Made by a program: the position numbers and the translations under genes
Notes under the pieces: model-generated
The model's input: only the letters and a program-made list of their open reading frames with translations
What the model was told of the DNA's origin: nothing
Databases searched by the model: none
DNA from: Oscillatoriales cyanobacterium
Lineage (GTDB): Bacteria; Cyanobacteriota; Cyanobacteriia; Cyanobacteriales; Microcoleaceae
Assembly: GCA_004293365.1 (NCBI GenBank)
Contig: RDYN01000046.1
Location: 1-64,000 of the forward strand
DNA length: 64,000 nucleotides
Reading direction: 5' to 3'
Shown: piece after piece, positions 18,015 to 27,307 of the stretch
How positions within the stretch are numbered: position 1 is the stretch's first letter
How the letters are laid out: each line of letters starts with the position of its first letter

Positions 18015-18321
18015 GATTCTGCCCTCTTAATTTCTGTTGCACCTTGGAAGGATTTTTTGCTTGCAATTCCTGGACAAAAGCTTCACTATCTCGTATTTGT
18101 TGCCGGATTTCCTCAAAATGGTCGTGGTAATAAGTCAATGCTGCATATACATCCGCTAGGGTGATTGTGGGATGCCGCGACACAATTTCATCAGGAGACA
18201 TACCCATTTTTTCATGCCAAATGACCACATCTTGAACCCTAATTCGATGCCCAGCAATGCGGGGTTTGCCACCGCATACTCCGGGAGTAATTTCAATATG
18301 TTCTGCAATCACTGCTGTCAT
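17989..18321 (-). CDS. DUF433 antitoxin-like protein
   Basis: This 110-residue protein opens with the DUF433 signature ITPGVCGGKPRIAGHRIRVQDVV, a winged-helix-like DNA-binding module, followed by MSPDEIVSRHPTITLADVYAALTYY. It lies first in a two-gene unit with the DUF5615 protein and overlaps it by 26 bp. DUF433 proteins usually repress their own operon and neutralise the partner; that is family knowledge. A second, partnerless DUF433 gene is at 61402-61695. Confidence 0.85.
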   Translation of the reverse strand: MTAVIAEHIEITPGVCGGKPRIAGHRIRVQDVVIWHEKMGMSPDEIVSRHPTITLADVYAALTYYHDHFEEIRQQIRDSEAFVQELQAKNPSKVQQKLRGQNLGQDTISL

Positions 18322-18459
18322 ATAATTTCCTCAAAATTCAAGTGAGCATCTATATTAGTTTATCCCAAACCAGGTCTACTTGACAATTAGGGCGATCGCC
18401 ATGAAACGATATAAGGATTATTGTATATGAACAAATAACCAATAACCAATAACTAACAA

Positions 18460-21051
18460 CTACCACTGGGGTTCCGAAGCCATCAAAGCAGTCGCATCTT
18501 CGCTCGGTAAAGGCTTAGCAAAAAAATAACCTTGGCCGTATTCGCAGCCGATCGCCCTTAACCTAGCTAATTGTGCCGCCGTCTCCACGCCCTCAGCAAT
18601 CACATCCATTCCCAAAGCGTGGGCCAGGGTGACAATTGTTCGGACGATCGCCACATTGTCCCCCTCACCCAATTCCATCAGCCCCACAAAGGACTTATCA
18701 ACCTTCAACGTATCCGTAGGAAACCGACTCAAATAACTCAACGACGAATAACCAGTCCCAAAATCATCAATTCCCAACTTGACATTTAACGCTTTCATCT
18801 GCTTTAAAACCCCGATCGCCGACTCCACATCATCCATCACCACACTCTCAGTAATCTCCAACTTCAAATTCTCGGGACGCAAACCCGTTTCTGCCAAAAT
18901 AGCCTTCAGGCGATCGACTAAATCCGCCTGAGCAAACTGCTTCCCAGATAAATTTACACTCATAATCAAAGGGCGATCGAAATCAAACATTTCTTCCCAG
19001 AGTCGCAACTGCCGGCAAGCTTCCTCCAATACCCACTCACCAAGCGGCACAATTGCCCCCGTTTCCTCAGCCACCGGAATAAACTTGACCGGCGAAATCA
19101 AGCCCCGCTGGGGGTGCTGCCACCGCACCAAAGCCTCAAATCCAATAATCTTCCCGCTGGCCAAACACACAAACGGCTGGTAGTGCAGCAAAAACTCCCG
19201 ACGCTTCAGGGCCATCCGCAAATCAGTTTCCAACCGCAACCTCTCCAATGCCAAATCGTGCATCGAAGCATTAAACACCTGATACCTTCCCGTTCCCAAA
19301 GCCTTGGCCCGGTACATCGCCGTGTGGGCGTCTCGCAGCAAGTGTTCCGGCTGTTCCCGGGCGGTAGCAGTTGGTTCGCCCCCCACCGCAATTCCGATAC
19401 TAGCCGTGACAAACACCTCCTGCCCTCTCACCTCAAAAGGCACAATTAAAGCTTGGTGAATTCGATCGGTCAAATCGATCGCACTCCCGAGATCGACATT
19501 CCTCGCCAAAATCGCAAAATCGTCACCCCCCACCCGCGCCACAGTATCCGCGCGAGCAATACTTGCCCTCAGCCTCCGCACCACGGCGATCAACAGTTCG
19601 TCCCCTACCAAATGACCTAGAGAATCATTAATTACCTTAAATCGGTCTAAATCAATAAACAGCACTGCAAACAGATAGCTGTGGTGGCCTTTATTGTGGG
19701 CGATCGCCCGCCCCAAACATTCCACAAACAAATCCCGGTTCGGCAAACCCGTCAGACAGTCGTGAAAAGCATCGTAAACCTTCCTGTAAGCGCTGACGCC
19801 CACACCAGTCACCACCAAACCCAAAGCCGGCGATACCAGCGGCACCCACCCACCCCCAATAAAAATCGCAAAACTAATTCCCAGCAGCCCCATCAACACC
19901 GCGCCCCCAACCAATACCGCCCTCGCCGGGTGCACGATACGCCAAGCCACAACCCCGCCAAGCACAGCCCAAGAAGCGTTCCACAAAATTTCTGCCCATT
20001 GCGGCCAGATCCAAAACAGCGATCGCCCCTCCAAAACGGCACTCAATATTTGGCTGAGCATTTGGGCGTGCAGGATCACCCCCGGCATTTTCGGAGTTTG
20101 TTTTTGAACCGGACTGTAGGGCGTCAGAAACACGTCTCTGGTACTAGGTGCTGTCGTTCCGATCAGCACAATTTTGTCCTTTATCCAGCTTGGGTCAATT
20201 TCCCCCTTCAATACCTGCGAGATACTGACTTGTCGCGCTACATTCTTCCCCGATCGGTATTTGAGCAGAATTTGGTAGCCTCTGGCATCGAGATTTGCAT
20301 AGCCGCCGCTGTCAGACTTTAAAGGCAGAAATTCTGCTTTACCCCAGTTGATTTGGTGGGGATTGACAGGGCTATTTTTCTGCTGCACTCTGTCTTTGAG
20401 ATACAGCAGAGCCAGTTGCAAAGAAAACGACGAAACAGTAGTCTTGTTTGCTTGCGAGACTGAGAGTAAATGGCGGCGCACCACGCCGTCAGCGTCGAGC
20501 ACGAAGTCGTTAAAACCGATTCGATCGGGCGGTATTCCTTGGGGCGCCGGGACTCCCGGACTTTCTGCATCGCTCATTTTGGCGATCGCCACTACATTCG
20601 GTGCTTTCAGCTTGACCAGCAATTCTTCGTGTCCCGGTGGTTGCGGCAAATCTCGGTACAAGTCCAAACCGATGACTTTTGGCTGGTACTTTTGCAATTT
20701 TGTCAAGGTTTGGGCGATCGCACCGTCGGAAACCGGAAATCTCCCCAAAGCTTGAATATCGGCCTCGGAAATTCCCACGATCAGCAGCCTCGGATCGCGG
20801 CCCGCATCGGGCTGCAAGCGTACTAACGAGTCAAAACTGCCCAATTCCCAGCTTTGCAGCCATCCCAACCGTTGAACTCCCAGATTCAGCAGCGTTACAG
20901 TAGCACCCGCCAGCATTGCAGGCAAAATTCTGACCCGGCGGCCTGGAGAACTCAGATCGAGGCCAGTGGCGACAGACAGTACATAACGAAGATTTCGAGA
21001 GAATTTGGGAGTCACAGAAAAAATATATGGGTGCAAATTCGCTTCGCACAA
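18460..21051 (-). CDS. CHASE2-GGDEF-EAL membrane signalling protein
   Basis: This 863-residue protein has one N-terminal membrane segment (about 42-60) and an extracytoplasmic CHASE2 sensor (about 65-340, with SFDSLVRLQP, LIVGISEADI and VLIGTTAPSTRD). Two or three membrane helices follow (about 355-425), then GGDEF (about 430-590) and EAL (about 600-855). The GGDEF active site reads GGDDF, a usually tolerated variant. The EAL module keeps EALVRW, the NLS-type strand, DDFGTGYSSLSYL, the VDKSFV Lys and the QGYFFAKPL end, so c-di-GMP phosphodiesterase activity looks intact. Which activity dominates cannot be told. The gene is monocistronic, divergent from dapB. Confidence 0.9.
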   Translation of the reverse strand: MCEANLHPYIFSVTPKFSRNLRYVLSVATGLDLSSPGRRVRILPAMLAGATVTLLNLGVQRLGWLQSWELGSFDSLVRLQPDAGRDPRLLIVGISEADIQALGRFPVSDGAIAQTLTKLQKYQPKVIGLDLYRDLPQPPGHEELLVKLKAPNVVAIAKMSDAESPGVPAPQGIPPDRIGFNDFVLDADGVVRRHLLSVSQANKTTVSSFSLQLALLYLKDRVQQKNSPVNPHQINWGKAEFLPLKSDSGGYANLDARGYQILLKYRSGKNVARQVSISQVLKGEIDPSWIKDKIVLIGTTAPSTRDVFLTPYSPVQKQTPKMPGVILHAQMLSQILSAVLEGRSLFWIWPQWAEILWNASWAVLGGVVAWRIVHPARAVLVGGAVLMGLLGISFAIFIGGGWVPLVSPALGLVVTGVGVSAYRKVYDAFHDCLTGLPNRDLFVECLGRAIAHNKGHHSYLFAVLFIDLDRFKVINDSLGHLVGDELLIAVVRRLRASIARADTVARVGGDDFAILARNVDLGSAIDLTDRIHQALIVPFEVRGQEVFVTASIGIAVGGEPTATAREQPEHLLRDAHTAMYRAKALGTGRYQVFNASMHDLALERLRLETDLRMALKRREFLLHYQPFVCLASGKIIGFEALVRWQHPQRGLISPVKFIPVAEETGAIVPLGEWVLEEACRQLRLWEEMFDFDRPLIMSVNLSGKQFAQADLVDRLKAILAETGLRPENLKLEITESVVMDDVESAIGVLKQMKALNVKLGIDDFGTGYSSLSYLSRFPTDTLKVDKSFVGLMELGEGDNVAIVRTIVTLAHALGMDVIAEGVETAAQLARLRAIGCEYGQGYFFAKPLPSEDATALMASEPQW

Positions 21052-21281
21052 GTCTGTTCCACAGAATTGAGCTTATTATGAGATTGAGTGTAATTTTTTC
21101 AGAAATTGTGCCGAAACCGAGTTTATTTAAGTTAATTACTCGATTTTGCCAAGTATTTCGGGAGGGGAAACCGGGTTGTTGAAGATTTGCCGACAAGTCC
21201 TGTTTTTTATTCCCCTGTTTCCCTAAATTCCCACAAGCGTTAAAATTTAGTCGATCGAAGTTTCAGGATATTTTTGAGATT

Positions 21282-22109
21282 ATGGCGAATCAACTTCCGA
21301 TTCCGGTGATTGTTAACGGTGCTGGCGGCAAGATGGGCCGCGAAGTAATTAAGGCGATCGCCAATGCTGATGACATGACTTTATTTGGGGCTGTAGACCG
21401 TTCTCCTGAGTGCCTCAACGCCGATGCGGGGGAATTAGCCGGATGCGGCCCGTTAGAAGTTCCCGTCACTGACGACTTGCAAGGAATGCTGGTATTAGCG
21501 TCTCAGGAAAAGCAGTTAGGCGTGATGGTAGATTTTACGCACCCTTCGTCAGTCTATGAAAATGTGCGATCGGCTATAGCTTATGGTATACGCCCGGTAG
21601 TTGGGACTACAGGATTGAGCAGCAAGCAAATTGATAACTTAGGTGAATTCGCTGACAAAGCCAGCATCGGCTGTTTGATTATACCCAATTTCTCGATCGG
21701 CATGGTTTTGCTGCAACAAGCCGCCGTCACCGCATCTCAGTATTTTGAACACGTAGAAATTATCGAGCTGCACCACAATCAAAAAGCCGACGCTCCCAGC
21801 GGCACGGCGATTCAAACTGCCCAAATGCTAGCAGAATTGGGAAAAACTTTCAATGTGCCCGAAGTTGAGGAAACCGAAAAAATAGCCGGAGCTCGCGGTT
21901 CGGTAGCCGATGAAGGGATTCGGATTCACAGCATCCGTTTACCAGGCTTAATTGCCCACCAAGAGGTAATTTTTGGCGGTGCAGGTCAAGTTTATACTTT
22001 ACGGCACGATACGAGCGATCGCGCTTGTTATATGCCGGGAGTTTTGTTATCGGTGCGAAAAGTTCTAGAATTGCGATCGCTCGTTTACGGATTGGAAAAA
22101 ATACTCTAG
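21282..22109 (+). CDS. dapB: 4-hydroxy-tetrahydrodipicolinate reductase
   Basis: This 275-residue protein is full length for DapB, which reduces 4-hydroxy-tetrahydrodipicolinate with NAD(P)H in lysine and diaminopimelate synthesis. The Rossmann start [12 protein letters not shown] (about residues 10-21), [17 protein letters not shown], the catalytic/substrate motif [13 protein letters not shown] (about 164-176), and the C-terminal [16 protein letters not shown] are all present. The ATG at 21282 follows an AT-rich leader. The gene is single and divergent from the c-di-GMP protein. Confidence 0.95.
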   Translation: MANQLPIPVIVNGAGGKMGREVIKAIANADDMTLFGAVDRSPECLNADAGELAGCGPLEVPVTDDLQGMLVLASQEKQLGVMVDFTHPSSVYENVRSAIAYGIRPVVGTTGLSSKQIDNLGEFADKASIGCLIIPNFSIGMVLLQQAAVTASQYFEHVEIIELHHNQKADAPSGTAIQTAQMLAELGKTFNVPEVEETEKIAGARGSVADEGIRIHSIRLPGLIAHQEVIFGGAGQVYTLRHDTSDRACYMPGVLLSVRKVLELRSLVYGLEKIL

Positions 22110-22196
22110 AAAATTAGGAATTAGGAATTGGGCGAAGCGAAGCGGAGGGATTGGGAATTGGGAGTAAATAACCAATAATCAATAACTAATAACCTA

Positions 22197-22515
22197 ATTA
22201 TGTAGGGTGCGCAATGCGCACAAATTATGTAGGTTGCGCAATGCGCACAAATTATCTAGGGTGCCCAATGGCAAATTATGTAGGGTTGCGCAATGCCCAC
22301 AAATTATCTAGGGTTGCGCAATGCCCACAAATTATCTAGGGTTGCGCAATGCCCACAAATTATCTAGGGTGCCCAATGCGCAAAATTATCTAGGGTTCCC
22401 AATGCGCACAAATTATCTAGGGTTCCCAATGCGCACAAATTATGTAGGGTTCCCAATGGGCACAAATTATGTAGGGTTCCCAATGGGCACAACCGTGCGC
22501 AATGCGCACCCTACT
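22197..22515. repeat. Eleven tandem ~28-bp units (AAATTATCTAGGGTTGCGCAATG)
   Basis: Units of 24-28 bp of the form AAATTATSTAGGGTT/GCGCAATGCSCAC run head to tail. The array closes with GTGCGCAATGCGCACCCTAC, the reverse complement of the unit core, so it looks like a palindromic element whose left arm has amplified. There are no constant-length spacers, so it is not CRISPR. It fills most of the dapB to 22627 gap. Confidence 0.85.
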
Positions 22516-22626
22516 AATTTTTTGTCCGGTTCATATTTAACACGCCCGACTGTTACCAATAACCTATTACCAATTCTCCATGCCCATGCCCTGCGCAAGC
22601 CCATTCCCCATACCCCATGACAAATT

Positions 22627-23334
22627 ATGCTAATTCCCTTAACCCGAGAAACCTTTCAAGAACTAATCCCCCCCGTCGCCACCGGAGCCCAATACAAATA
22701 TATTTGGGGAAAACCACCCGATTTTTTGAGGCGAATGTTAATCTCTGCGGTAGCCGTAGTATTCCTGCTAGTAATCTATAACTTTGCAGGTTCCGATGTC
22801 GGGCCGCTAGTTTTAATTACCGGATTGATAGCTGGTTTGTACTGGTTGTGGGGGCCGATTTTCTGGGCGAGTTTGCGGAATGCAGAATGTCGCAAATATA
22901 AATATTGCGGTTTTTGGCAAGGACGAGTTTTGGATATTTATATCACCGATGAAGTCACAAGTCAAGAAGAAACAGTCAATCAAAAAGGACAACTCGTAAT
23001 TGTAGACAACCTAGAACCGCGCATCAATATAGAAGTCGGCGACAAAACCGGATTTACTACCACACTCAAAGCGCCATTGCAAAAAAATCATCAAGGAATT
23101 GTCCCCGGCCAAGCTGCTTTAATGTTAATCATGTCCAATCAAGAAGATTTGGGCAGAATTGCCAAAGTATCAGATATTTACATTCCCAGTCGCGAAGTAT
23201 GGGTGAGTGATTATCCTTATTTACGCAAAGATTTGTTTGTCGAAATGAGTCAACAAATTAAAAAAGGTAGAAACAAAAAAACGGGCGATAATGATAGTAG
23301 AAGCACAAAAAGACGATCGTCCGCCGACTATTAA
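22627..23334 (+). CDS. Conserved membrane protein with two helices, function unknown
   Basis: This 235-residue protein has a soluble start (RETFQELIPPVATGAQYKY), two membrane helices (about 37-57 and 60-80) and a cytoplasmic region of about 150 residues. That region contains a beta-rich stretch (GQLVIVDNLEPRINIEVGDKTGF) and ends in a very basic tail. I recall close relatives in many cyanobacteria, sometimes labelled phosphate ABC transporter permease. The sequence lacks the transporter permease loop, so that label is not supported here. The ATG at 22627 follows a spacer of tandem repeats; no operon partner. Confidence 0.7.
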   Translation: MLIPLTRETFQELIPPVATGAQYKYIWGKPPDFLRRMLISAVAVVFLLVIYNFAGSDVGPLVLITGLIAGLYWLWGPIFWASLRNAECRKYKYCGFWQGRVLDIYITDEVTSQEETVNQKGQLVIVDNLEPRINIEVGDKTGFTTTLKAPLQKNHQGIVPGQAALMLIMSNQEDLGRIAKVSDIYIPSREVWVSDYPYLRKDLFVEMSQQIKKGRNKKTGDNDSRSTKRRSSADY

Positions 23335-23348
23335 TTCCATCGGCGCGG

Positions 23349-23735
23349 GTAGTGGCGAGAAACCGGGTTTTTGCGACATACTTCGCCATCGTCCCAAATC
23401 TCCGTAAAAAACCCGGTTTCTAGGAGCTCAGGTTAGTGGCGAGAAACCGGGTTTTTGCGACATACTTCGCCATCGTCTCAAATCTCCGTAAAAAACCCAG
23501 TTTCTCCAATCCCCGCCTCCCCAACCAACCCATAAACCAACCCCAAATCCATCCGCTACATCCGCTACAAAATCTGTAAAAAACCCAGTTTCTCCAATCC
23601 CCGCCTCCCCAACCAACCCATAAACCAACCCCCAATCCATCCGCTACATCCGTTACAAAACCCAGTTTCTCCAATCCCCGCCTCCCCAACCAACCCATAA
23701 ACCAACCCCCAATCCATCCGCTAAATCCCGCACAT
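23349..23735. repeat. Composite repeat block: AAACCGGGTTT elements and three ~75-90-bp tandem units
   Basis: Two copies of GTGGCGAGAAACCGGGTTT followed by a CGACATACTTCGCCATCG core lie at 23349-23425 and 23432-23500. Three tandem units beginning AAAACCCAGTTTCTCC and containing CCGCCTCCCCAACCAACC follow (about 23491, 23580 and 23657). The block ends about 70 bp before the ATG of the TPR-CHAT gene. On the minus strand it produces long but spurious open frames. Confidence 0.85.
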
Positions 23736-23803
23736 TGCTCGCTGCCAATCTTGCATTCCCCCCCACAAACAATGTAAAATATCCCAAACACGGGCAGTCA
23801 AAA

Positions 23804-24259
23804 ATGAACCAACCACTGCGCCAAACCTATCTCACCCTAATTGAATCTCTCCTCACCTGTCCCAGCGAAGAACAAACCGCCATCCTGCAAGCCAATCTAG
23901 AATTATTAGACGATGAATTTGCCCAATATTTGCGAGAGTGGGCAACAGAAACACTGCCCAACTTCGATGCAGACAAAGCAGAAACTCGTGCCAATATATT
24001 ATACAATTTAAATCTAAAAATTTCAAGTCTTCAGCAAGGCAGTCGCAGAAGCAACATAGAGATTGCGATTGCTTGTCTGGATATAGGATTAACTATTTTT
24101 ACCCGCGAAGATTACCCAGAAGATTGGGCAATGTTTCAAAACAGTATAGCAATTGCTTACAGCCAGAGAATCAAGGGAGACAGGGGCGATAATCTAGAAA
24201 GGGCGAGATCCTGTTATGAATTAGCTTTGTCCGTTTACACCCGCGATGCTTTCCCCTAA
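23804..24259 (+). CDS. TPR N-terminal part of CHAT protein, ended by in-frame TAA
   Basis: The ATG at 23804 (MNQPLRQTYL) gives 151 residues: a helical N-terminal domain (about 1-75) then TPR-like helices (AMFQNSIAIAYSQRIKGDRGDNLERARSCYELALSVYTRDAFP). The next unit repeats this sequence 132 bp later. At 24257-24259 the frame meets TAA in the context TTCCCC-TAA-AATTGG, where the repeat expects Pro-Gln-Asn-Trp, so a single C-to-T change (CAA to TAA) explains it. The same frame continues at once with ATTQNNLAAAYS. Either the gene is a recent pseudogene or the stop is suppressed or a sequencing error. Confidence 0.75.
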   Translation: MNQPLRQTYLTLIESLLTCPSEEQTAILQANLELLDDEFAQYLREWATETLPNFDADKAETRANILYNLNLKISSLQQGSRRSNIEIAIACLDIGLTIFTREDYPEDWAMFQNSIAIAYSQRIKGDRGDNLERARSCYELALSVYTRDAFP

Positions 24260-24283
24260 AATTGGGCGACGACTCAAAATAAT

Positions 24284-25135
24284 TTGGCTGCTGCTTACAG
24301 TGACAGAATCAAGGGAGACAGGGGCGATAATCTAGAAAGGGCGAGATCCTGTTATGAATTAGCTTTGTCGGTTCGCACCCCTACCGCTTTACCCCTTGAC
24401 TGTCTGCAAACAGGGCGAAACTTAGGCAATTTAGGATTTGACGAAAGCTTGTGGGAAACAGCCATCTTCGGCTACGAAAAAGCCATCGAAGCAGTGGAAC
24501 AAAGTCGCGAATGGGTAACATCCGACAACCGCAAACGAGAACTAATCGAAAAAAATCTCAACGTCTACGAAAAAATGATCCAATCCTGCATCAACCACCA
24601 ACAATATCACAAAGCCATTCAAACGATCGAACGCAGCAAATCCCGCTACCTAGTCGAACTCTTCACCAACAGCGAAATCTATCCCAAAACAGCCACCGAA
24701 TCCGAAAAACAGCAACTCCAAAACCTGCGCCGCCAAATCGCCACCCTCCAACAATCCCTAGAAACATCAACACCCACTCCAACTCCAACTCCCCCCCTTG
24801 TAGGGGCGGTGCCCCCGTGCCCGCCCTCTGGCGAGGGCGTTCCAGATGACTCTCCCCCTCTTCCTCCCCCCCTTACCAAGGGGGGGCCGGGGGGGGGTTC
24901 CCGAAGACTCAGACACCCAACGCACAACTCAAACCCGCACCCTCACCCCCCAATCACAAAAACAACAAAAAGACAAATTAGCAACAGCATTACAGCAACT
25001 AGAACAATTCCTAGAAATCTTCAAACAGCGAGAACCAGAATTCAAACTAACTCAAAAAATCTCACCCATAGACATCGCCGAATTCCAGCAAACATTAGAT
25101 CCAAAAACCGCCATTATAGAATGGTACATCGGTAA
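24284..25135 (+). pseudogene. TPR middle part of CHAT protein, same frame, then frameshift
   Basis: This continues the frame of 23804. It has one more copy of the TPR unit, a helical region (LWETAIFGYEKAIEAVEQSREWV, KAIQTIERSKSRYLVELF) typical of the segment before CHAT, and a coiled coil ending at SLETSTPTPTPT. From about 24788 the sequence enters an inserted GC-rich repeat (TAGGGGCGGTGCCCCCG and two C/G-homopolymer arms). Beyond it the authentic protein resumes in another frame, so the last ~75 residues of this reading are not genuine. The ATG at 24284 is internal and lacks a clear ribosome site. Confidence 0.7.
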
Positions 25136-26474
25136 TTCCCCAGAGGGCGGGCACGGGGGCACCGCCCCTACGGGATTTGCCTTCATCATCACCCACAACA
25201 ACATAGAATTAGTCACATACACCACAACCGAAATAGCCGAATTAGAAACTTGGAAAGATGAATATCTCGACCAATACCGCGACAAAAAAACCAACAAAAT
25301 CTGGCAAAAAACCCTACCCGACAAACTGCAAAAACTCTCCGAAATATTGCGCCTCAACGAAATAGTCGCCCAAATCCCAGAGAATTGCCAACAACTAATC
25401 TTAGTCCCCCACCGCTACCTGCATTTATTCCCCCTCCACGCCCTACCATTCACATTCAAAGGCGAACCCAAAGAAACCGCCCCTAGGAAATACCTGCTAG
25501 ATTGCTTCCCCAGCGGCGTGCAATACGCCCCCAGCTTGCAACTCCTAGAAATCGTCAAAAACCGCAGCAAAACCCGCAAAACCCCGGCCCCCGAATTGCA
25601 ACCATTATTTGCCATTCAAAATCCCACCGAAGACTTAACCAATACCGACATGGAAGTAGAAACCATCAAACAAAGATTCAATCCCCACCACATCTTAATC
25701 AAAAACCAAGCCACCAAAATCGCCTTCACCGAAAACGCCAAAAACCTCTCAAACGCCACCTATATCCATTTTTCCTGCCACGGATTATTCGACTTTAACA
25801 ATCCCCTGCTATCCCTACTAGCCCTAGCCGGTTCCATAGAAACAACCTCAGAAATTAACCCGCCGCAAATCCCCGAAATTAACCCCCCCCAACCCCCCCT
25901 TGCTAAGGGCGGGCTTCAAGAGCAAATTAACCCCCCCCAACCCCCCCTTGGTAAGGGGGGGCTTCAAGAGAATAAAGTCAAAAAACAGCGCTATGTCACC
26001 ATGCGAAGCGGCAAAATGGTCATCCCTGAAAAATGCCTAACCTTAGGAGAAATCTTCAGCAATTTAGAGTTACCCCAGTGCAACCTCGTGACACTTTCCG
26101 CCTGCGAAACCGGGTTAACAAACTCAACAGCAATGACAGATGAGTACATCGGTTTACCCAGCGGCTTCTTGTATGCAGGAAGCATGAATGTAGTCAGCAC
26201 ATTATGGAAAATTGATGATTTTGCGACAGCCATATTCACGATCAAATTTTACCAAGAATTGCAACTACAAAAAGCAGTAGCCGTCGCCTTAAATGCCACG
26301 CAAAACTGGATGCGCTCTGTCACCCGGGAGGAGTTTATGGTTTGGATTGAATTATTAAAATTAGATGAAGATTCGATGGAAAAAGTCAAAAATTGGTTAA
26401 GTTTTGATAGAAGCAATGAACCGCCTTTCCGCAAACCCAAATATTGGGCGGCATTCTTTGCTACTGGATACTAG
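24846..26474 (+). CDS. CHAT-domain cysteine protease (C-terminal part of TPR-CHAT gene)
   Basis: Genuine coding resumes near 24905 (QRTTQTRTLTPQSQKQQKD). The CHAT (caspase HetF associated with TPRs) domain covers about residues 180-540 of this frame. The catalytic pair is intact: His312 in IHFSCHGLFD and Cys420 in LSACETGL, with QLILVPHRYLHLFPLHALPF and GFLYAGSMNVVSTLW flanking. Three short repeat-derived peptides interrupt it: PEGGHGGTAPTG near residue 100 and two NPPQPPLxKGGLQE units near 345-375, located between the catalytic His and Cys. The stated start at 24846 lies in repeat DNA; the natural protein probably started at 23804. CHAT proteases act in regulated cell death and defence (for example Csx29). 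Confidence 0.85.
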   Translation: MTLPLFLPPLPRGGRGGVPEDSDTQRTTQTRTLTPQSQKQQKDKLATALQQLEQFLEIFKQREPEFKLTQKISPIDIAEFQQTLDPKTAIIEWYIGNSPEGGHGGTAPTGFAFIITHNNIELVTYTTTEIAELETWKDEYLDQYRDKKTNKIWQKTLPDKLQKLSEILRLNEIVAQIPENCQQLILVPHRYLHLFPLHALPFTFKGEPKETAPRKYLLDCFPSGVQYAPSLQLLEIVKNRSKTRKTPAPELQPLFAIQNPTEDLTNTDMEVETIKQRFNPHHILIKNQATKIAFTENAKNLSNATYIHFSCHGLFDFNNPLLSLLALAGSIETTSEINPPQIPEINPPQPPLAKGGLQEQINPPQPPLGKGGLQENKVKKQRYVTMRSGKMVIPEKCLTLGEIFSNLELPQCNLVTLSACETGLTNSTAMTDEYIGLPSGFLYAGSMNVVSTLWKIDDFATAIFTIKFYQELQLQKAVAVALNATQNWMRSVTREEFMVWIELLKLDEDSMEKVKNWLSFDRSNEPPFRKPKYWAAFFATGY

Positions 26475-26482
26475 GGAAACAG

Positions 26483-26890
26483 GTTTATCGGTATCTGCAA
26501 TGGGATGGGGCGGGTTGACAATTCCTGCGATTTGATGACATAAATTTCGGCGAAGTGAGCCCCTACAAATCTGGGTACTTTAGATGTATAATTGTCATAT
26601 CAAATATCGTAGGGGCGGGTTAACCAACCATATTTGATTCGCACAAACAATTCACATAAACCCGCCCCTACCCCACCAATCAACCCCGAACGCAGAAAAC
26701 GTTTATCTGTATCTGCAATGGGATGGGGCGGGTTGACAATTCCTGCGATTTGATGACATAAATTTCGGCGAAGTGAGTTCCTACAAATCTGGGTACTTTA
26801 GATGTATAATTATCATACCAAATATCGTAGGGCGGGTTAACCAACCATATTTAATTCGCACAAATAATTCACATAAACCCGCCCCTACCC
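26483..26890. repeat. Two ~190-bp direct repeats with internal palindrome (period 218)
   Basis: Near-identical copies start at 26483 and 26701. Each contains GGGATGGGGCGGGTTGACAATT, an ATAAATTTCGGCGAAGTGAG core and a hairpin with arms GTAGGGGCGGGTT (26609 on) and AACCCGCCCCTAC (ending 26671). They occupy the whole gap between the CHAT gene and the next gene and contain no ORF. Confidence 0.85.
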
Positions 26891-26941
26891 AACAACCCAT
26901 TTGTGATTACAATCCCACATTGTATTAACGGAGAATTATTT

Positions 26942-27307
26942 ATGAACCCGGACAAAAACCTCATTGCTTTTATAAATTTGCTGACTGAATGTCCAAAAAT
27001 ATTTCAATTAGACTCAGAAGCATGGAAAGATTTACCTAATTTGGCAAAAGCAATAACCAACTTAGCAGACCATGAATCCGCCATTGGTGATACGATCAAA
27101 GATTGGTGTACGCAGCATGGCGATTTAGGAGAAGCATTAAGAGATGAGTTGCGAGAAATCTCCGATCCGGGTGACGCCCTTCACAGTACACTAGAACCGA
27201 TCGCAAATCTCACCAAAAGAGCACCTGAGATCATTATGAAAGCTTACGAAGAAATGCAAAAACTCGAACAAAAAAATATTGCAGATAGCAAGAATGAATC
27301 CAAATAA
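26942..27307 (+). CDS. Small helical protein of unknown function downstream of CHAT
   Basis: The 121-residue reading starts at ATG 26942 (MNPDKNLIAFINLL), preceded by GGAG at 26930-26933; an earlier in-frame start at 26903 lies in repeat DNA. It is predicted all-helical and acidic, with segments LIAFINLLTECPKIF, AWKDLPNLAKAITNLAD, GEALRDELREI and a C-terminal charged helix (KAYEEMQKLEQKNIA). I recognise no family. Size and helicity would fit an adaptor or effector-associated domain. It overlaps the next gene, so the two are co-translated. Confidence 0.65.
   Translation: MNPDKNLIAFINLLTECPKIFQLDSEAWKDLPNLAKAITNLADHESAIGDTIKDWCTQHGDLGEALRDELREISDPGDALHSTLEPIANLTKRAPEIIMKAYEEMQKLEQKNIADSKNESK

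Noticed and set aside
22197-22515. CRISPR array
   Set aside because: Units are contiguous with no unique spacers, and no cas gene is nearby.
22321-22620. 99-codon plus-strand frame
   Set aside because: It is a translation of the tandem palindromic repeat array.
23420-23791. 123- and 70-codon minus-strand frames with Trp/Gly-rich repeats
   Set aside because: They come from the AAACCGGGTTT and CCGCCTCCCC repeats and have no start signals.
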